A DNA stretch of 64,000 nt from Flavobacteriales bacterium. GTDB lineage: Bacteria; Bacteroidota; Bacteroidia; Flavobacteriales_D; Crocinitomicaceae. The stretch lies in the NCBI GenBank assembly GCA_947470515.1, contig CANITF010000014.1, positions 1 to 64,000 of the forward strand, given 5' to 3'. Positions 16,076 to 25,684 of this stretch are shown here, piece after piece. The first letter of the stretch is position 1. The number at the start of each line of letters is the position of its first letter. The notes beneath the pieces were generated by a model that was not told the DNA's origin, made no database searches, and saw only the letters and a program-made list of their open reading frames with translations. The translations under genes were made by a program, and so were the position numbers.

Positions 16076-16732
16076 TTATTCAAGCTCCTCAAAATCATCA
16101 AACCCATCCTCCTTCTTTTTATTTTGGAAATTCTGAAAAGAAGAAGTTGCTTGCACAATTGGTCGTCCGGAGATTAAATACATGATTGCATTCATCATTT
16201 TAACCAACATGCTGATTAAGAAAAAGAAGCCAATAACCTTGAAAATAAAACCAAAAATTGGCGTATCTTCAATATTCAATATGCTTTCATGAAACCAGAT
16301 TGAAATTGGGTTTTTAGCAATCTCTGGGAAGAAAATCAGTGAGATAAATAAAGCAATTGCTATCGTTATAATTCCAATTTCAGCTTTGATGTTAAAATTG
16401 TTTACTGGTTGTTGCATTCCAGTTCCCATCATTTTAAACATGGCTAACTGATTTTGTTTATTTTGTAATTTCCCCATGAAATAGGTTAAAAGTACCAAAG
16501 CAGCCATCGTTAAATTATAAGTAGAGATATTCTCGTGTTCTAGATCTAGACAAAACAGAAAAGTGACATCGACTAAAAAAACATACTTAACAGCCTTGAT
16601 GAGATACTCCTCAGTAAGCGTTTTTCTTCTTCCTGAGCTGAGTAATTTCAATCCCAACTCAAATATTCCCCAGATAAAACCATAAATAGCGAATAATACG
16701 CCCAACCGAAAAATGAAGTTCAATAAATCCAT
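16076..16732 (-). CDS. Conserved-looking membrane protein of unknown function
   Basis: This 218-residue protein has about five hydrophobic helices: one near the N-terminus (FIFRLGVLFAIYGFIWGIFEL), two around residues 47-85, and two in the second half (IGIITIAIALFISLIFF and FGFIFKVIGFFFLISMLV). It ends in a charged, acidic tail (KKKEDGFDDFEELE). I do not recognise a named family. It is convergent with coaE across the heptamer region and divergent from the S46 peptidase. A CAACTTTG string five bases before the start could be a weak -7 box. No function is proposed. Confidence 0.65.
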   Translation of the reverse strand: MDLLNFIFRLGVLFAIYGFIWGIFELGLKLLSSGRRKTLTEEYLIKAVKYVFLVDVTFLFCLDLEHENISTYNLTMAALVLLTYFMGKLQNKQNQLAMFKMMGTGMQQPVNNFNIKAEIGIITIAIALFISLIFFPEIAKNPISIWFHESILNIEDTPIFGFIFKVIGFFFLISMLVKMMNAIMYLISGRPIVQATSSFQNFQNKKKEDGFDDFEELE

Positions 16733-16822
16733 ATTACAAAGTTGCTGTTTTTTTTGAAAATAGTTTCTTTTTCTTGAAAATTATTCAATTGAAATTCTAA
16801 TGTTAAATTGCATTAAAATCCC

Positions 16823-16830
16823 TATTTTTG
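16823..16830 (+). promoter_or_regulatory. -7 box TATTTTTG upstream of the S46 peptidase
   Basis: TATTTTTG fits the TAnnTTTG consensus and lies 22 bases before the peptidase ATG. A well-spaced -33 element is not clear. Confidence 0.35.
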
Positions 16831-16852
16831 GTATTCTTCAAAATCTATAATT

Positions 16853-18991
16853 ATGAAAAAATATCTTTTATCGTTTGTTATTTTAGTGTCAACCTTCATT
16901 TATTGTTTTGGTGAGGAAGGAATGCTTATACCATCCTTAATTTCTGCTTTTGAATCAGACATGAAAGCAAAAGGAATGAAATTGAGTGCAAAAGATATTT
17001 ACGACGTTAATCATTCTAGTTTGAAGGATGCAATTATGCATTTTGGAGGCGGTTGTACAGCTGAGATTGTTTCTGGATCAGGATTATTGCTTACGAATCA
17101 CCATTGTGGATATTCTCAAGTACAGTCGCATTCTTCCTTAGAACATGATTATTTGAAAAATGGATTTTGGGCAAAAAATCATTCAGAGGAATTAACGAAC
17201 CCTGGATTAACTGCTTCAAGAATGGTCCGAATTGATGATGTAACGGCTTCTGTTTTATTTGGTATAAACCCATCAGATAATCCTATGGTCCGTGAAGCTG
17301 CAATGCGCAAAAACATAGATCAATTGGTTAAAGATGCTATCACAGGAACACATTACGAAGCAGAAATAAAACCGTTCAATTATGGAAATGATTATTATAT
17401 AATTGTAAAAGAAATTTTTAAAGATGTTCGTTTGGTTGGAACACCTCCTAATTCAATTGGAAAATTTGGTGGCGACACCGATAATTGGGTTTGGCCGCGT
17501 CACACAGGAGATTTTTCTGTCTTTAGAATTTATGCTGGTGTCGATAACAAGCCTGCTGAATTTTCGGATAAAAATGTACCGTATACTCCACTTCACTTTT
17601 TACCAATTTCATTTAAAGATAGAAAAGTAGGTGATTTCACAATGGTTTATGGTTTTCCTGGAGAAACAGAACAACACGTTTCTTCTGCTTATCTGAAATT
17701 TATTGTGGATAAAGAACGTCCTGCGCGAATACTAATGCGTCAAAAATCATTGAGTGTAATTGATGCTGCGATGCGTTCATCTGATGAAATTCGAATTAAA
17801 TATTCCGCTAAACAAGCAAGTATTGCCAATGCTTATAAAAAATGGATAGGGCAGGTAGATGGCTTGAAACAATTAGATGGTGTTACTATTAAAATTGGAA
17901 AAGAGAAAGAATATACAGATATGGCAGCTACAAATGAGACTTGGAATAAAGCCTATGGCCAATCGGTTGCATTGATGAACAAACTAGTAAGTGAAGGAAG
18001 TGATTGGGAATTCAAGTATTCTATAGGAATTGAATATTTATATGTCGGACCAGAATTTTATAAACTTGCTCGTGGTTTAGATGATTTAATGAAAAATTAT
18101 ACGAAATATGAAGAAAACGGTGAATTGGCTGCTGTTATTGAAAAATCGATAAAAGGCGCGCAAGGTTTCTTCAAGAATTATGATGCTGGCGTTGATCAAG
18201 GAATTTTTGAATTGTTAACAATGGAATACTTTAGTCAAGTTACTATTGGAGAAGAATTTGTTCCTGAATCAGAATATGTCATGAATCTTTCTAAAATGAT
18301 ATATTCAAAATCTGTTTTAACGAATGAAGCTCGTTATATTGCTTTTTTGAAGAAATTGAATAAAAAATCAATTACCAAATTGCAAAAAGATCCAGGATTT
18401 AAATTGTTCGGTAAATTATTCTCTGATTTTAAAGAGAATGTTGTTCCAAACTACCAAGCGTTTGATGATCAAATGACTGCCTTATTGAAAAACTATGTCG
18501 CAGGAAAGTATGAAATGTTTCCAGATGCTAAACATTGGTCAGATGCGAACAGCACATTAAGAATCACTTATGGAAAGTTAGAAGGTTCTGCACCAACAGA
18601 TGGAATGATGTACACAGAACACACAACCTTGGATGGTATCATTGCGAAAAACAACACCGGAAATGCCGATTTTGAATTGTTACCACGTATGCTTGAAATG
18701 CATAAGAATAAAGATTACGGGGATTATGCACAAAACGGAGAATTATGGGTGTGTTTCACTGGTTCTAACCACACAACAGGTGGGAATTCAGGTTCTCCTG
18801 TAATTGATGCGAACGGTAACCTTATGGGGCTTAATTTTGATAGAACGTGGGAAAGTACAATGTCGGATTATATGTTTGATCCAAACCGCTGCCGAAATGT
18901 TGTAGTTGATATCCGTTATGTTATGTGGGTGATGGATAAATATTCAGGAGCAAAGCATTTAGTAGATGAAATGGTTTTGGTAAAGGAGTAG
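16853..18991 (+). CDS. S46 family dipeptidyl-peptidase, DPP11-like (Asp/Glu-specific)
   Basis: This 712-residue secreted serine exopeptidase removes dipeptides from extracellular oligopeptides. A signal peptide covers about the first 20 residues (KKYLLSFVILVSTFIYCFG). The catalytic triad can be placed: His84 in LLTNHHCGYS, Asp220 in WPRHTGDFSVF, and Ser646 in GGNSGSPV. Arg664 (GLNFDRTWESTMSD) lies 18 residues after the serine, the same spacing as Ser655-Arg673 in Porphyromonas gingivalis DPP11, where Arg selects acidic P1 residues. DPP7 has Gly there. So I call DPP11 rather than DPP7. The length matches the family. A 16-base-pair terminator hairpin follows. Confidence 0.9.
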   Translation: MKKYLLSFVILVSTFIYCFGEEGMLIPSLISAFESDMKAKGMKLSAKDIYDVNHSSLKDAIMHFGGGCTAEIVSGSGLLLTNHHCGYSQVQSHSSLEHDYLKNGFWAKNHSEELTNPGLTASRMVRIDDVTASVLFGINPSDNPMVREAAMRKNIDQLVKDAITGTHYEAEIKPFNYGNDYYIIVKEIFKDVRLVGTPPNSIGKFGGDTDNWVWPRHTGDFSVFRIYAGVDNKPAEFSDKNVPYTPLHFLPISFKDRKVGDFTMVYGFPGETEQHVSSAYLKFIVDKERPARILMRQKSLSVIDAAMRSSDEIRIKYSAKQASIANAYKKWIGQVDGLKQLDGVTIKIGKEKEYTDMAATNETWNKAYGQSVALMNKLVSEGSDWEFKYSIGIEYLYVGPEFYKLARGLDDLMKNYTKYEENGELAAVIEKSIKGAQGFFKNYDAGVDQGIFELLTMEYFSQVTIGEEFVPESEYVMNLSKMIYSKSVLTNEARYIAFLKKLNKKSITKLQKDPGFKLFGKLFSDFKENVVPNYQAFDDQMTALLKNYVAGKYEMFPDAKHWSDANSTLRITYGKLEGSAPTDGMMYTEHTTLDGIIAKNNTGNADFELLPRMLEMHKNKDYGDYAQNGELWVCFTGSNHTTGGNSGSPVIDANGNLMGLNFDRTWESTMSDYMFDPNRCRNVVVDIRYVMWVMDKYSGAKHLVDEMVLVKE

Positions 18992-19008
18992 TTTCAAAAA
19001 GTAATTAA

Positions 19009-19045
19009 ACAAGAAAAGCGCAGTAAATCACTGCGCTTTTCTTGT
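19009..19045 (+). terminator. Strong hairpin between the peptidase and lpd
   Basis: Perfect 16-base arms (19009-19024, 19030-19045) surround a 5-base loop, with A and T runs on the two sides. Its position between convergent genes suggests bidirectional termination. Confidence 0.75.
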
Positions 19046-19099
19046 TTGAAAGAGAAAATTACTCTTTAATCTATTTTTGAATGTGCTCTGAATACTCAG

Positions 19100-20503
19100 T
19101 TACACATGTAATGCTCTTCCTTCAGTTGCATCCAATGCAGCTTCTTTGATTCCTTCAGAATAAGTAGGATGAGGATGACAAATGCGAGCTATATCTTCTG
19201 CTGAAGCTCTATATTCCATTGCAACAACTGCTTCCATGATTAAATCCGCTGCTCTTGGCGCTATCATGTGGACTCCTAATACTTCATCTGTGTTTTTATC
19301 AGCTAATATTTTAATCAATCCAGCGGTATCCATACTCGCTCTTGCACGACCTAATGCTTTAATAGGGAAGGAGCCAACTTTGTATTCTACACCGGAAGTC
19401 TTTAATTCTTCTTCTGTTTTTCCAACTGAAGCAACTTCTGGCCATGTATAAACTACACCTGGAATCAGGTTGTAATTGATATGTGGTTTTTGTCCCGCAA
19501 TGTGTTCCGCTGCAAAAACACCTTCTTCTTCTGCCTTGTGTGCTAACATTGCACCACGAACAACATCGCCAAGAGCATAGATATTTGGGATGTTGGTTTG
19601 TAAATGGTCATTTACATCAATTTGACCGCGGTTGTTTAATGTTACACCAGCTGCTTCCAAATTCAATCCTACTGTATATGGTTTTCTTCCAACAGCAACC
19701 AAACAATAATCTGCTTCGAAAGTAACTTCTTCACCTTTTTTATTCAATGCAGTTAAAACAACTGATTTCCCTTTATTTTCAACCCTTTGAACTCGGTGTT
19801 CTAAGTTGAATTTGAATCCTTCTTTCTTTAACACTCTTGTTAATTCTTTACCAAGAGTAGCATCCATTGTCGGAATAATTGTATTAGCAAACTCAACAAC
19901 TTCAATTTGGGTTCCAAGTCGACCGAATACTGATCCTAATTCTAAACCGATTACACCACCTCCAATGACCAACATCTTTTTTGGGATTTCGGTCATGCTC
20001 AATGCTTCAGTAGAAGTTATGATTCGTTTTTTATCTGGTTCCATTCCTGGAAAAAAGTTTGGTTTTGATCCCGTAGCAATGATGATGTTTTTAGATGTCA
20101 GCAACGTTTCTTTTCCATCCTTGTCAACAACTTTTACTGTGTTTTTATCAACGAAAGAACCAACACCATTGATCACCTCAACTTTGTTTTTGTCCATTAA
20201 GAATTTTATTCCAGCAGAAGTTTGAGCAACAACTTCATTCTTACGATTTACCATTTGGGTAATATTCGCTTTTAATCCTTTTAACTCAATTCCATGCTCT
20301 TCAAAATTGTGAGTAGCATTATGGAAATGTTCGGAAGAATCTAACAACGCCTTTGAAGGAATACATCCAACATTTAGACAAGTACCACCGAGTGTAGTGT
20401 ATTTCTCAATTATGACAGTTTTCAATCCTAATTGTGCGCATCTTATTGCTGCAACATATCCACCAGGACCAGAACCAATGATTGTAATATCGTAAGAGCT
20501 CAT
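19100..20503 (-). CDS. lpd: Dihydrolipoyl dehydrogenase
   Basis: This 467-residue flavoenzyme reoxidises lipoyl groups of 2-oxoacid dehydrogenase complexes and the glycine cleavage system. The FAD site IIGSGPGGYVAAIRCAQLG opens the protein. The redox disulfide is in GGTCLNVGCIPSKALL. The NAD site is MLVIGGGVIGLELGSVFGRLG. GDVVRGAMLAHKAEEEG is the second FAD contact, and HPHPTYSEGIKEAA carries the C-terminal catalytic His and Glu. Length is typical. The lipoyl synthase gene lies 3.7 kb away on the same strand, but the long T9SS cargo gene with its own terminator separates them. Confidence 0.96.
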   Translation of the reverse strand: MSSYDITIIGSGPGGYVAAIRCAQLGLKTVIIEKYTTLGGTCLNVGCIPSKALLDSSEHFHNATHNFEEHGIELKGLKANITQMVNRKNEVVAQTSAGIKFLMDKNKVEVINGVGSFVDKNTVKVVDKDGKETLLTSKNIIIATGSKPNFFPGMEPDKKRIITSTEALSMTEIPKKMLVIGGGVIGLELGSVFGRLGTQIEVVEFANTIIPTMDATLGKELTRVLKKEGFKFNLEHRVQRVENKGKSVVLTALNKKGEEVTFEADYCLVAVGRKPYTVGLNLEAAGVTLNNRGQIDVNDHLQTNIPNIYALGDVVRGAMLAHKAEEEGVFAAEHIAGQKPHINYNLIPGVVYTWPEVASVGKTEEELKTSGVEYKVGSFPIKALGRARASMDTAGLIKILADKNTDEVLGVHMIAPRAADLIMEAVVAMEYRASAEDIARICHPHPTYSEGIKEAALDATEGRALHV

Positions 20504-20575
20504 TTTGTTTTTTTTGTTTGATTACAAATGTAAGTTTTATGAATTAATTATTGAGTGAAAATAAACTAGAAATCA

Positions 20576-20604
20576 AAAAGGGTTGCCTTGTGAGCAACCC
20601 TTTT
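20576..20604 (-). terminator. Terminator downstream of the T9SS cargo gene
   Basis: Arms 20576-20586 and 20594-20604 (AAAAGGGTTGC and its complement) form an 11-base-pair stem with a 7-base loop. Read on the minus strand it ends in a short T run, 19 bases after the cargo gene stop. Confidence 0.75.
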
Positions 20605-20622
20605 ACTATAAATAAGTTCAAT

Positions 20623-23600
20623 TTACATTTTAATGAATTTTGCTGTTTCATTTTGTTGACCAGCATTCATTTTAACAATGTAAGTTCCTTTTGGCATTTC
20701 AGCACTATCAAGCGATAATGATTGCTTTCCACCTTCTAAATTTTTCTTCGTAATCGTTTTTACAAGAGAACCAGAAAGATTGTAAATTTTAACCGTTACA
20801 TCTGAAACTTCATCTAAATTAAAGACTAATGTTGTATTATCCGATGTAGGATTTGGATACATAATCATTTTATCTTTCAACGTTTCTGAAATGTTCGAAT
20901 TATTATTATTCTCATCTACACTTAAATAAGAAGCTGAAGTCCAAATTCCACGACCATGAGTTCCAGCATAAATTTCACCTGGACGACGATTACCTTCATC
21001 CCATGTTCTCCATGATTGACGTATTTCATATACCGGAGTTCCTTCGAAACCTGTTGAAATATCTGCCCAACTTGTACCACCGTTTTCTGTTACAAATACT
21101 CCTTCTGATGTTGCAACCGCAATGATATCAGCATTATCACGATCGATAATTCCATCATAACAAGCAACTGAAGGAGATGTAATGGAACCAAGAGGAACGT
21201 CATTTAATGTGGCATCATTTGTTGCTGTATTTGCATTGTCACATCTTTTGTTACTTCCAGAGAAACCTGCAAATAAAATTAAATCAGTAGGGTCATTTGG
21301 ATTCACAGCAATTCCTTCATATGAAGAAGTTGTGATTTTAGTTTTACTTGTAGCTGTTGGTGCAATGAAAGCATCACCTGAACCAATTCCAGCTCCTGTT
21401 GCAACGAATACAGTGCCAACGGCATTTGATGCAGCCCCAATTCCAACGAAATTAGTAGTACCTACAGTTACAATTTGGTAGGTAGTTCCTATTACAAAAG
21501 CTCCTGCATCTATAAGATTACCATATCCAACTTTCGTGTTAAAATTAGATTCTGAACCATAAGCACTTCCTAAACCATCTATTCTCCATACTCCAGTTCC
21601 TGCTGAAACATAGCATTGATTGAGGTCTTTAGAAAATTCAACATCAATATTTCCATAATTGTAAGTTCCTATACCGCAAGCAATTTTTCTCCAATTAGGT
21701 TCCAAAACAGAAAGTCGCATTGCATCTCTTGTAGCCCATAATTCACCTCCATTTGCATTAACATACATAACAAACCATGATTGGTAAGGGTCTTGTACAG
21801 TGATTTCATCCCATGCAATATTGTATGCAACTGTATCATCGCCTAAGTCATAAACCTCTAAAGTTGAAGAGTTTTGAGCAAAATAATGCTGGTATGTACC
21901 AAGACTTGCTACAACAACAGTATCAGCACCTGAAGGGAAATCAACCATTAATGAATCACCTACAATTGGCGGATTTAATCCTGAAGCCGATGCAAAGGGA
22001 GTATAAGTGAAATTACCTAAGTGAATATCTTGACCATTGATTTGATTTACAACTGAAACATCGGAAATAGTAAGTGCCGGATTATATTCTAACGTATCAT
22101 CATAGTATAAAGCAACAGGTGTTGTGTAATCAATAGTGTCGCCAGTAGCCAAACTTGGAATTCTAAGTACAGAGTTTATAGCATAATCTTTTCTTGGTAT
22201 GTAAATTACAGAATCTAATGAATTCAAATCATAATACTCCGACATAACAAATTCAGTATGGAATGGATGGAAATTGCCTGTTTCATCTCCTGCCTGTGAA
22301 TAATTAGAAGGAAAATCTGGGGCAAAATAAGAACCGTTGGCAGGTAAAAATATTGCACCTGCATCTCCTGATCTTTTAATTGAATTGTAATATATAGAGC
22401 CAAACATAACTTTTGGATTGTAAAATGAGATTTCACATTCGAATCCATCACCACCCATAACTTCTTTGTATTCTCCAAGAGTAGAAAGAGAGTAATCGTT
22501 GTATAAAGTACCATTGTCCTGAGCTCCACCCATTACTTTTCCATCTTTATCGAAAGCAATTCCATAAAATTGTGTTGCATTGTAACCCCTGTTTGAAGGA
22601 TACCAATTTTCTCCGTAATCATTTGTTATAGAAATCCCGCCATCGTTTCCTACATATAGACTATTATTAGCATCCCATTTCATTTCATGATTATCAGCAT
22701 GATTGTAATGAGATGTCCAAGGATTATCACTCCAATTTGATAATTGTTCGAAGCCACCTGCTGGAGGGACACTTTGAGTTTGTTTCCATTTCCAAACATC
22801 CAATCCTCCGATAAATATTTTTTCAGGATCATTTGGAGCAACAGATACAACTGTATTATACCAACCTTGATCGTTATAGATATTTAAATTACTGAAACTT
22901 CCAGATGCTCCAATGAACTGAGTCCAAGTCGAACCATTATCATGGGAAACACTCATACCATTAAGATTCAAACTCGTTCTTGTCGCATACAAAGAGTAAT
23001 TATTAGAACTGTTTTTAGTAGGTGAAATAGCATATTCAATTCTTGTTCCTCCAGTAGGCACTTGTCCAGTACCATTTCCTCCTTTTCCTACCCAAGTAGT
23101 TCCACCATCTTGCGACACCACCGTTGAGTTAGATCCTACTCCTGCTACTAAAACAGTTCCGTCTTTAGATATTTGAATGACACTGCATGATCCTGCAACA
23201 CCAACAGATACAGATGATATATTTGCATCACCTAATGTCCATTTTTTAACACCAGAAGATGTTGCCATCCATATTGTATTGTCGCCAGAAGCAGATGAAG
23301 AAACAACCTCGTTTATAACAGACAATGAACCTGTACCAGGCACTTGTGCCCACGTAACTCCGTAATCAGATGAATAATGCACACCATTCCCGTTCCAAGA
23401 TTCATCAGCTGAACCAGATGCTACATATATAACACCGTTATCTGTTTGAGTCATACTTGATATATTTGGAGAACCTCCAGCAGCAATGTAAGAAGCAACT
23501 CTTTCCCAAGATGAAGCACCATTTGTAGAGACAAATAAGCTTCCAGAAACACCACCAGCCCAAATTCTGTCGTTATTCGTCTTGTCAATTAAAATTGCTC

Positions 23601-24051
23601 TCGTTCTACCACCAATATTGTCCGGGCCATTTTCAGACATGGACATATTTTTATTTTTTGGCATTTTTGCGATTTGGGAACGAATCAAATCTAATTTTTC
23701 AGCTGTAATTGTTGTGCCAGTTTCATGATCAAAATTTCTTGCATCAAGCCATTTTTTAGTTTCAATTGAAGCCTTTTTCTTGAATTTATTTTTTTCAATA
23801 GCTGCAGCTGATACTTCTGGAATTACAACAATATCAGTTGTTTTAACAGTTGTTTCGTTAACAGTTGATTCGCTTGTAGTCTCTTCACCAATTGGTTCTT
23901 GAGCAACTTTTGTGGTTGTAGCAATTTGTTTTGCAATATTTTTATTACTGTTCAATTCAGTGAAACTAGTGCGGTTCATAAGTGAAATTGTACAGATTGC
24001 TGCAATTGCAACCAGACTGCATGAACCAATGATTATTTTTTTTCGTTCCAT
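20623..24051 (-). CDS. Large secreted protein with BNR/Asp-box repeats and T9SS type A sorting domain
   Basis: This 1142-residue protein is predicted to be exported and then passed through the type IX secretion system. An N-terminal hydrophobic segment (IIIGSCSLVAIAAICTISL) acts as signal or anchor. At least six Asp-box motifs of the SxDxGxTW type are visible, including SSDYGVTWAQV, VSQDGGTTWVG, SHDNGSTWTQF, TNDYGENWYPS and TENGGTSWADIS, which point to a sortilin/xyloglucanase-like beta-propeller. Residues about 550-800 hold a non-propeller insertion. The end, from YPNPTSDNTTLVFNL to GTYIVKMNAGQQNETAKFIKM, is a type A C-terminal sorting domain. It is probably a cell-surface or released protein. 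The ligand or activity is unknown. Confidence 0.85.
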   Translation of the reverse strand: MERKKIIIGSCSLVAIAAICTISLMNRTSFTELNSNKNIAKQIATTTKVAQEPIGEETTSESTVNETTVKTTDIVVIPEVSAAAIEKNKFKKKASIETKKWLDARNFDHETGTTITAEKLDLIRSQIAKMPKNKNMSMSENGPDNIGGRTRAILIDKTNNDRIWAGGVSGSLFVSTNGASSWERVASYIAAGGSPNISSMTQTDNGVIYVASGSADESWNGNGVHYSSDYGVTWAQVPGTGSLSVINEVVSSSASGDNTIWMATSSGVKKWTLGDANISSVSVGVAGSCSVIQISKDGTVLVAGVGSNSTVVSQDGGTTWVGKGGNGTGQVPTGGTRIEYAISPTKNSSNNYSLYATRTSLNLNGMSVSHDNGSTWTQFIGASGSFSNLNIYNDQGWYNTVVSVAPNDPEKIFIGGLDVWKWKQTQSVPPAGGFEQLSNWSDNPWTSHYNHADNHEMKWDANNSLYVGNDGGISITNDYGENWYPSNRGYNATQFYGIAFDKDGKVMGGAQDNGTLYNDYSLSTLGEYKEVMGGDGFECEISFYNPKVMFGSIYYNSIKRSGDAGAIFLPANGSYFAPDFPSNYSQAGDETGNFHPFHTEFVMSEYYDLNSLDSVIYIPRKDYAINSVLRIPSLATGDTIDYTTPVALYYDDTLEYNPALTISDVSVVNQINGQDIHLGNFTYTPFASASGLNPPIVGDSLMVDFPSGADTVVVASLGTYQHYFAQNSSTLEVYDLGDDTVAYNIAWDEITVQDPYQSWFVMYVNANGGELWATRDAMRLSVLEPNWRKIACGIGTYNYGNIDVEFSKDLNQCYVSAGTGVWRIDGLGSAYGSESNFNTKVGYGNLIDAGAFVIGTTYQIVTVGTTNFVGIGAASNAVGTVFVATGAGIGSGDAFIAPTATSKTKITTSSYEGIAVNPNDPTDLILFAGFSGSNKRCDNANTATNDATLNDVPLGSITSPSVACYDGIIDRDNADIIAVATSEGVFVTENGGTSWADISTGFEGTPVYEIRQSWRTWDEGNRRPGEIYAGTHGRGIWTSASYLSVDENNNNSNISETLKDKMIMYPNPTSDNTTLVFNLDEVSDVTVKIYNLSGSLVKTITKKNLEGGKQSLSLDSAEMPKGTYIVKMNAGQQNETAKFIKM

Positions 24052-24152
24052 AATTTAGTTATATACGGGTTTTGTTTAAAGCGACTGCTAAAATAAAATA
24101 AATAATCTAAATATCATTCATGTTCTATCCTTCAATCGAAAATTTATTGTTA

Positions 24153-24183
24153 CAAAGTTAATTTATTATAAAGCATGTGTCAA
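24153..24183 (-). promoter_or_regulatory. Promoter for the T9SS cargo gene
   Basis: On the minus strand, TTG (24183-24181) and TAACTTTG (24160-24153) are separated by 20 bases, fitting the -33/-7 pattern. They lie about 100 bases upstream of the start at 24051, leaving a moderately long leader. Confidence 0.45.
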
Positions 24184-24226
24184 GACAAGATGTTTTTTTT
24201 TTATTAAAAATATACATGTCAAAAGA

Positions 24227-25102
24227 TTAAAATAAGTGTTTTTCAGCGTGATAAGAAGATCGCACCAATGGGCCACTTTCAACATACCTAAATCCCATTT
24301 GCAAACCAATTTCCTTGTATTTATCGAATCTCTCAGGTGTGACAAATTCTGCAATTGGTAAATGTTTGGCAGTTGGCTGTAAATATTGCCCAATTGTAAG
24401 TATGTCAACGTTTACACTTCTAAGGTCCGACATTGTTTCAATTATTTCTTCATCTGTTTCACCCAATCCAAGCATAATTCCAGATTTCGTCTTCATACCT
24501 CCTTTTTTTAGTCGAAAAAGAACCTCTAAACTTCTATCGTACTTTGCTTGAATTCGAACTTGTTTGGTCAAACGACGAACTGTTTCTAGATTATGCGAAA
24601 CTATTTCAGGTGCAACATCAATAATCATTTGTAAATTATCCCAATTACCAGCAAAATCTGGAATTAATGTTTCCAAAGTTGTTCCTGGCGATTGATTTCT
24701 TATAGCCGTTACTGTTTGTCCCCAAATTAATCCACCACCATCTTTCAAATCATCACGGTCAACTGAAGTAATTACCGCATGTTTAACTCCCATTGTTTTT
24801 ACGCTATGTGCAATTTTTCCTGGTTCGTATATGTCAACATCATCTGGTCTACCCGTTTTTACAGCGCAAAAGCCACATGATCGGGTACAAATATTCCCAA
24901 GAATCATGAAAGTAGCAGTTCCTTCACCCCAACATTCTCCCATATTTGGACAGCTTCCACTTTCGCAAATTGTGTGCAACTTGTGCTGGTCAACTAAAGA
25001 TCGAACTTTTTTATAATTTTCTCCAGTAGGCAATTTGACACGCAACCACTTGGGTTTCTTTATACGAATTCCAGCGTTATCTTTTTCTATAATTTCACTC
25101 AT
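24227..25102 (-). CDS. lipA: Lipoyl synthase
   Basis: This 291-residue radical SAM enzyme inserts two sulfurs into octanoyl groups on lipoyl domains. Both iron-sulfur cluster motifs are present: [12 protein letters not shown] for the auxiliary cluster and [15 protein letters not shown] for the radical SAM cluster. The C-terminal RSSYHAEK carries the conserved serine ligand of the auxiliary cluster. Length and start ([25 protein letters not shown]) are as expected. On the minus strand it lies upstream of the cargo gene and is separated from it by a promoter, so it is probably a single transcript. Its product is used by the complexes that contain the lpd product. Confidence 0.96.
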   Translation of the reverse strand: MSEIIEKDNAGIRIKKPKWLRVKLPTGENYKKVRSLVDQHKLHTICESGSCPNMGECWGEGTATFMILGNICTRSCGFCAVKTGRPDDVDIYEPGKIAHSVKTMGVKHAVITSVDRDDLKDGGGLIWGQTVTAIRNQSPGTTLETLIPDFAGNWDNLQMIIDVAPEIVSHNLETVRRLTKQVRIQAKYDRSLEVLFRLKKGGMKTKSGIMLGLGETDEEIIETMSDLRSVNVDILTIGQYLQPTAKHLPIAEFVTPERFDKYKEIGLQMGFRYVESGPLVRSSYHAEKHLF

Positions 25103-25269
25103 TTAATTAATGCTAAAAAATGCAATTGGATTCATTCAAAACTAAACAATCCTAAACCAACTATTGTTCATGTGGTAGCTCAAACTTGAATAAAAAGCCT
25201 ATTTTTACCAATTAAAAGAATCAATTATTGATTTTCAATACAAAGTTACAATTTAATCGTTGAAATGCC

Positions 25270-25677
25270 ATGATTACATCGGAAGTAGAATATCTTGGAA
25301 ACCTTAGAACAAAATGCACGCATCTGTCATCTGGAACTGAGATATTAACAGATGCACCTATTGACAATCAAGGTAAAGGAGAAGCTTTTTCTCCAACTGA
25401 CTTGGTAGCAACGGCATATGCATCATGTATGATTACGATTATTGGAATTTACTGCAGGGAACATTCAATTCGGTTTGATTTTGCAAAAGCTTCAGTTCAA
25501 AAAATTATGGACACTGACCCACGAAGAATAGGGAAGATTATTATTCACATGGATTTCACAGGTAATAATTGGTCAGACTTGGAGGCAGAAAAAGCAGTGA
25601 GAGCAGGAAAAGCTTGCCCAGTTGCAAAAACGTTAGGTGATAATGTAGCGGTTGAATTTTCAATTGTCTATAAATAA
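25270..25677 (+). CDS. OsmC family peroxiredoxin-like protein
   Basis: This 135-residue OsmC/Ohr-fold protein is likely a thiol peroxidase or a redox-related binding protein. The two conserved cysteines are in ATAYASCMITIIG and AGKACPVAKTLG. The N-terminal strand with FSPTDLVATAYASC is the family signature. The preceding 167 bases to lipA contain a minus-strand CAAAGTTA that could be a lipA -7 box. Seven bases separate it from rlmB, so the two are probably co-transcribed. Peroxide substrate is unknown. Confidence 0.88.
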   Translation: MITSEVEYLGNLRTKCTHLSSGTEILTDAPIDNQGKGEAFSPTDLVATAYASCMITIIGIYCREHSIRFDFAKASVQKIMDTDPRRIGKIIIHMDFTGNNWSDLEAEKAVRAGKACPVAKTLGDNVAVEFSIVYK

Positions 25678-25684
25678 ATAAAAA

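Noticed and set aside
24166-24408. Minus-strand frame overlapping lipA 3' end
   Set aside because: It lies mostly within lipA in another frame and has no family features.
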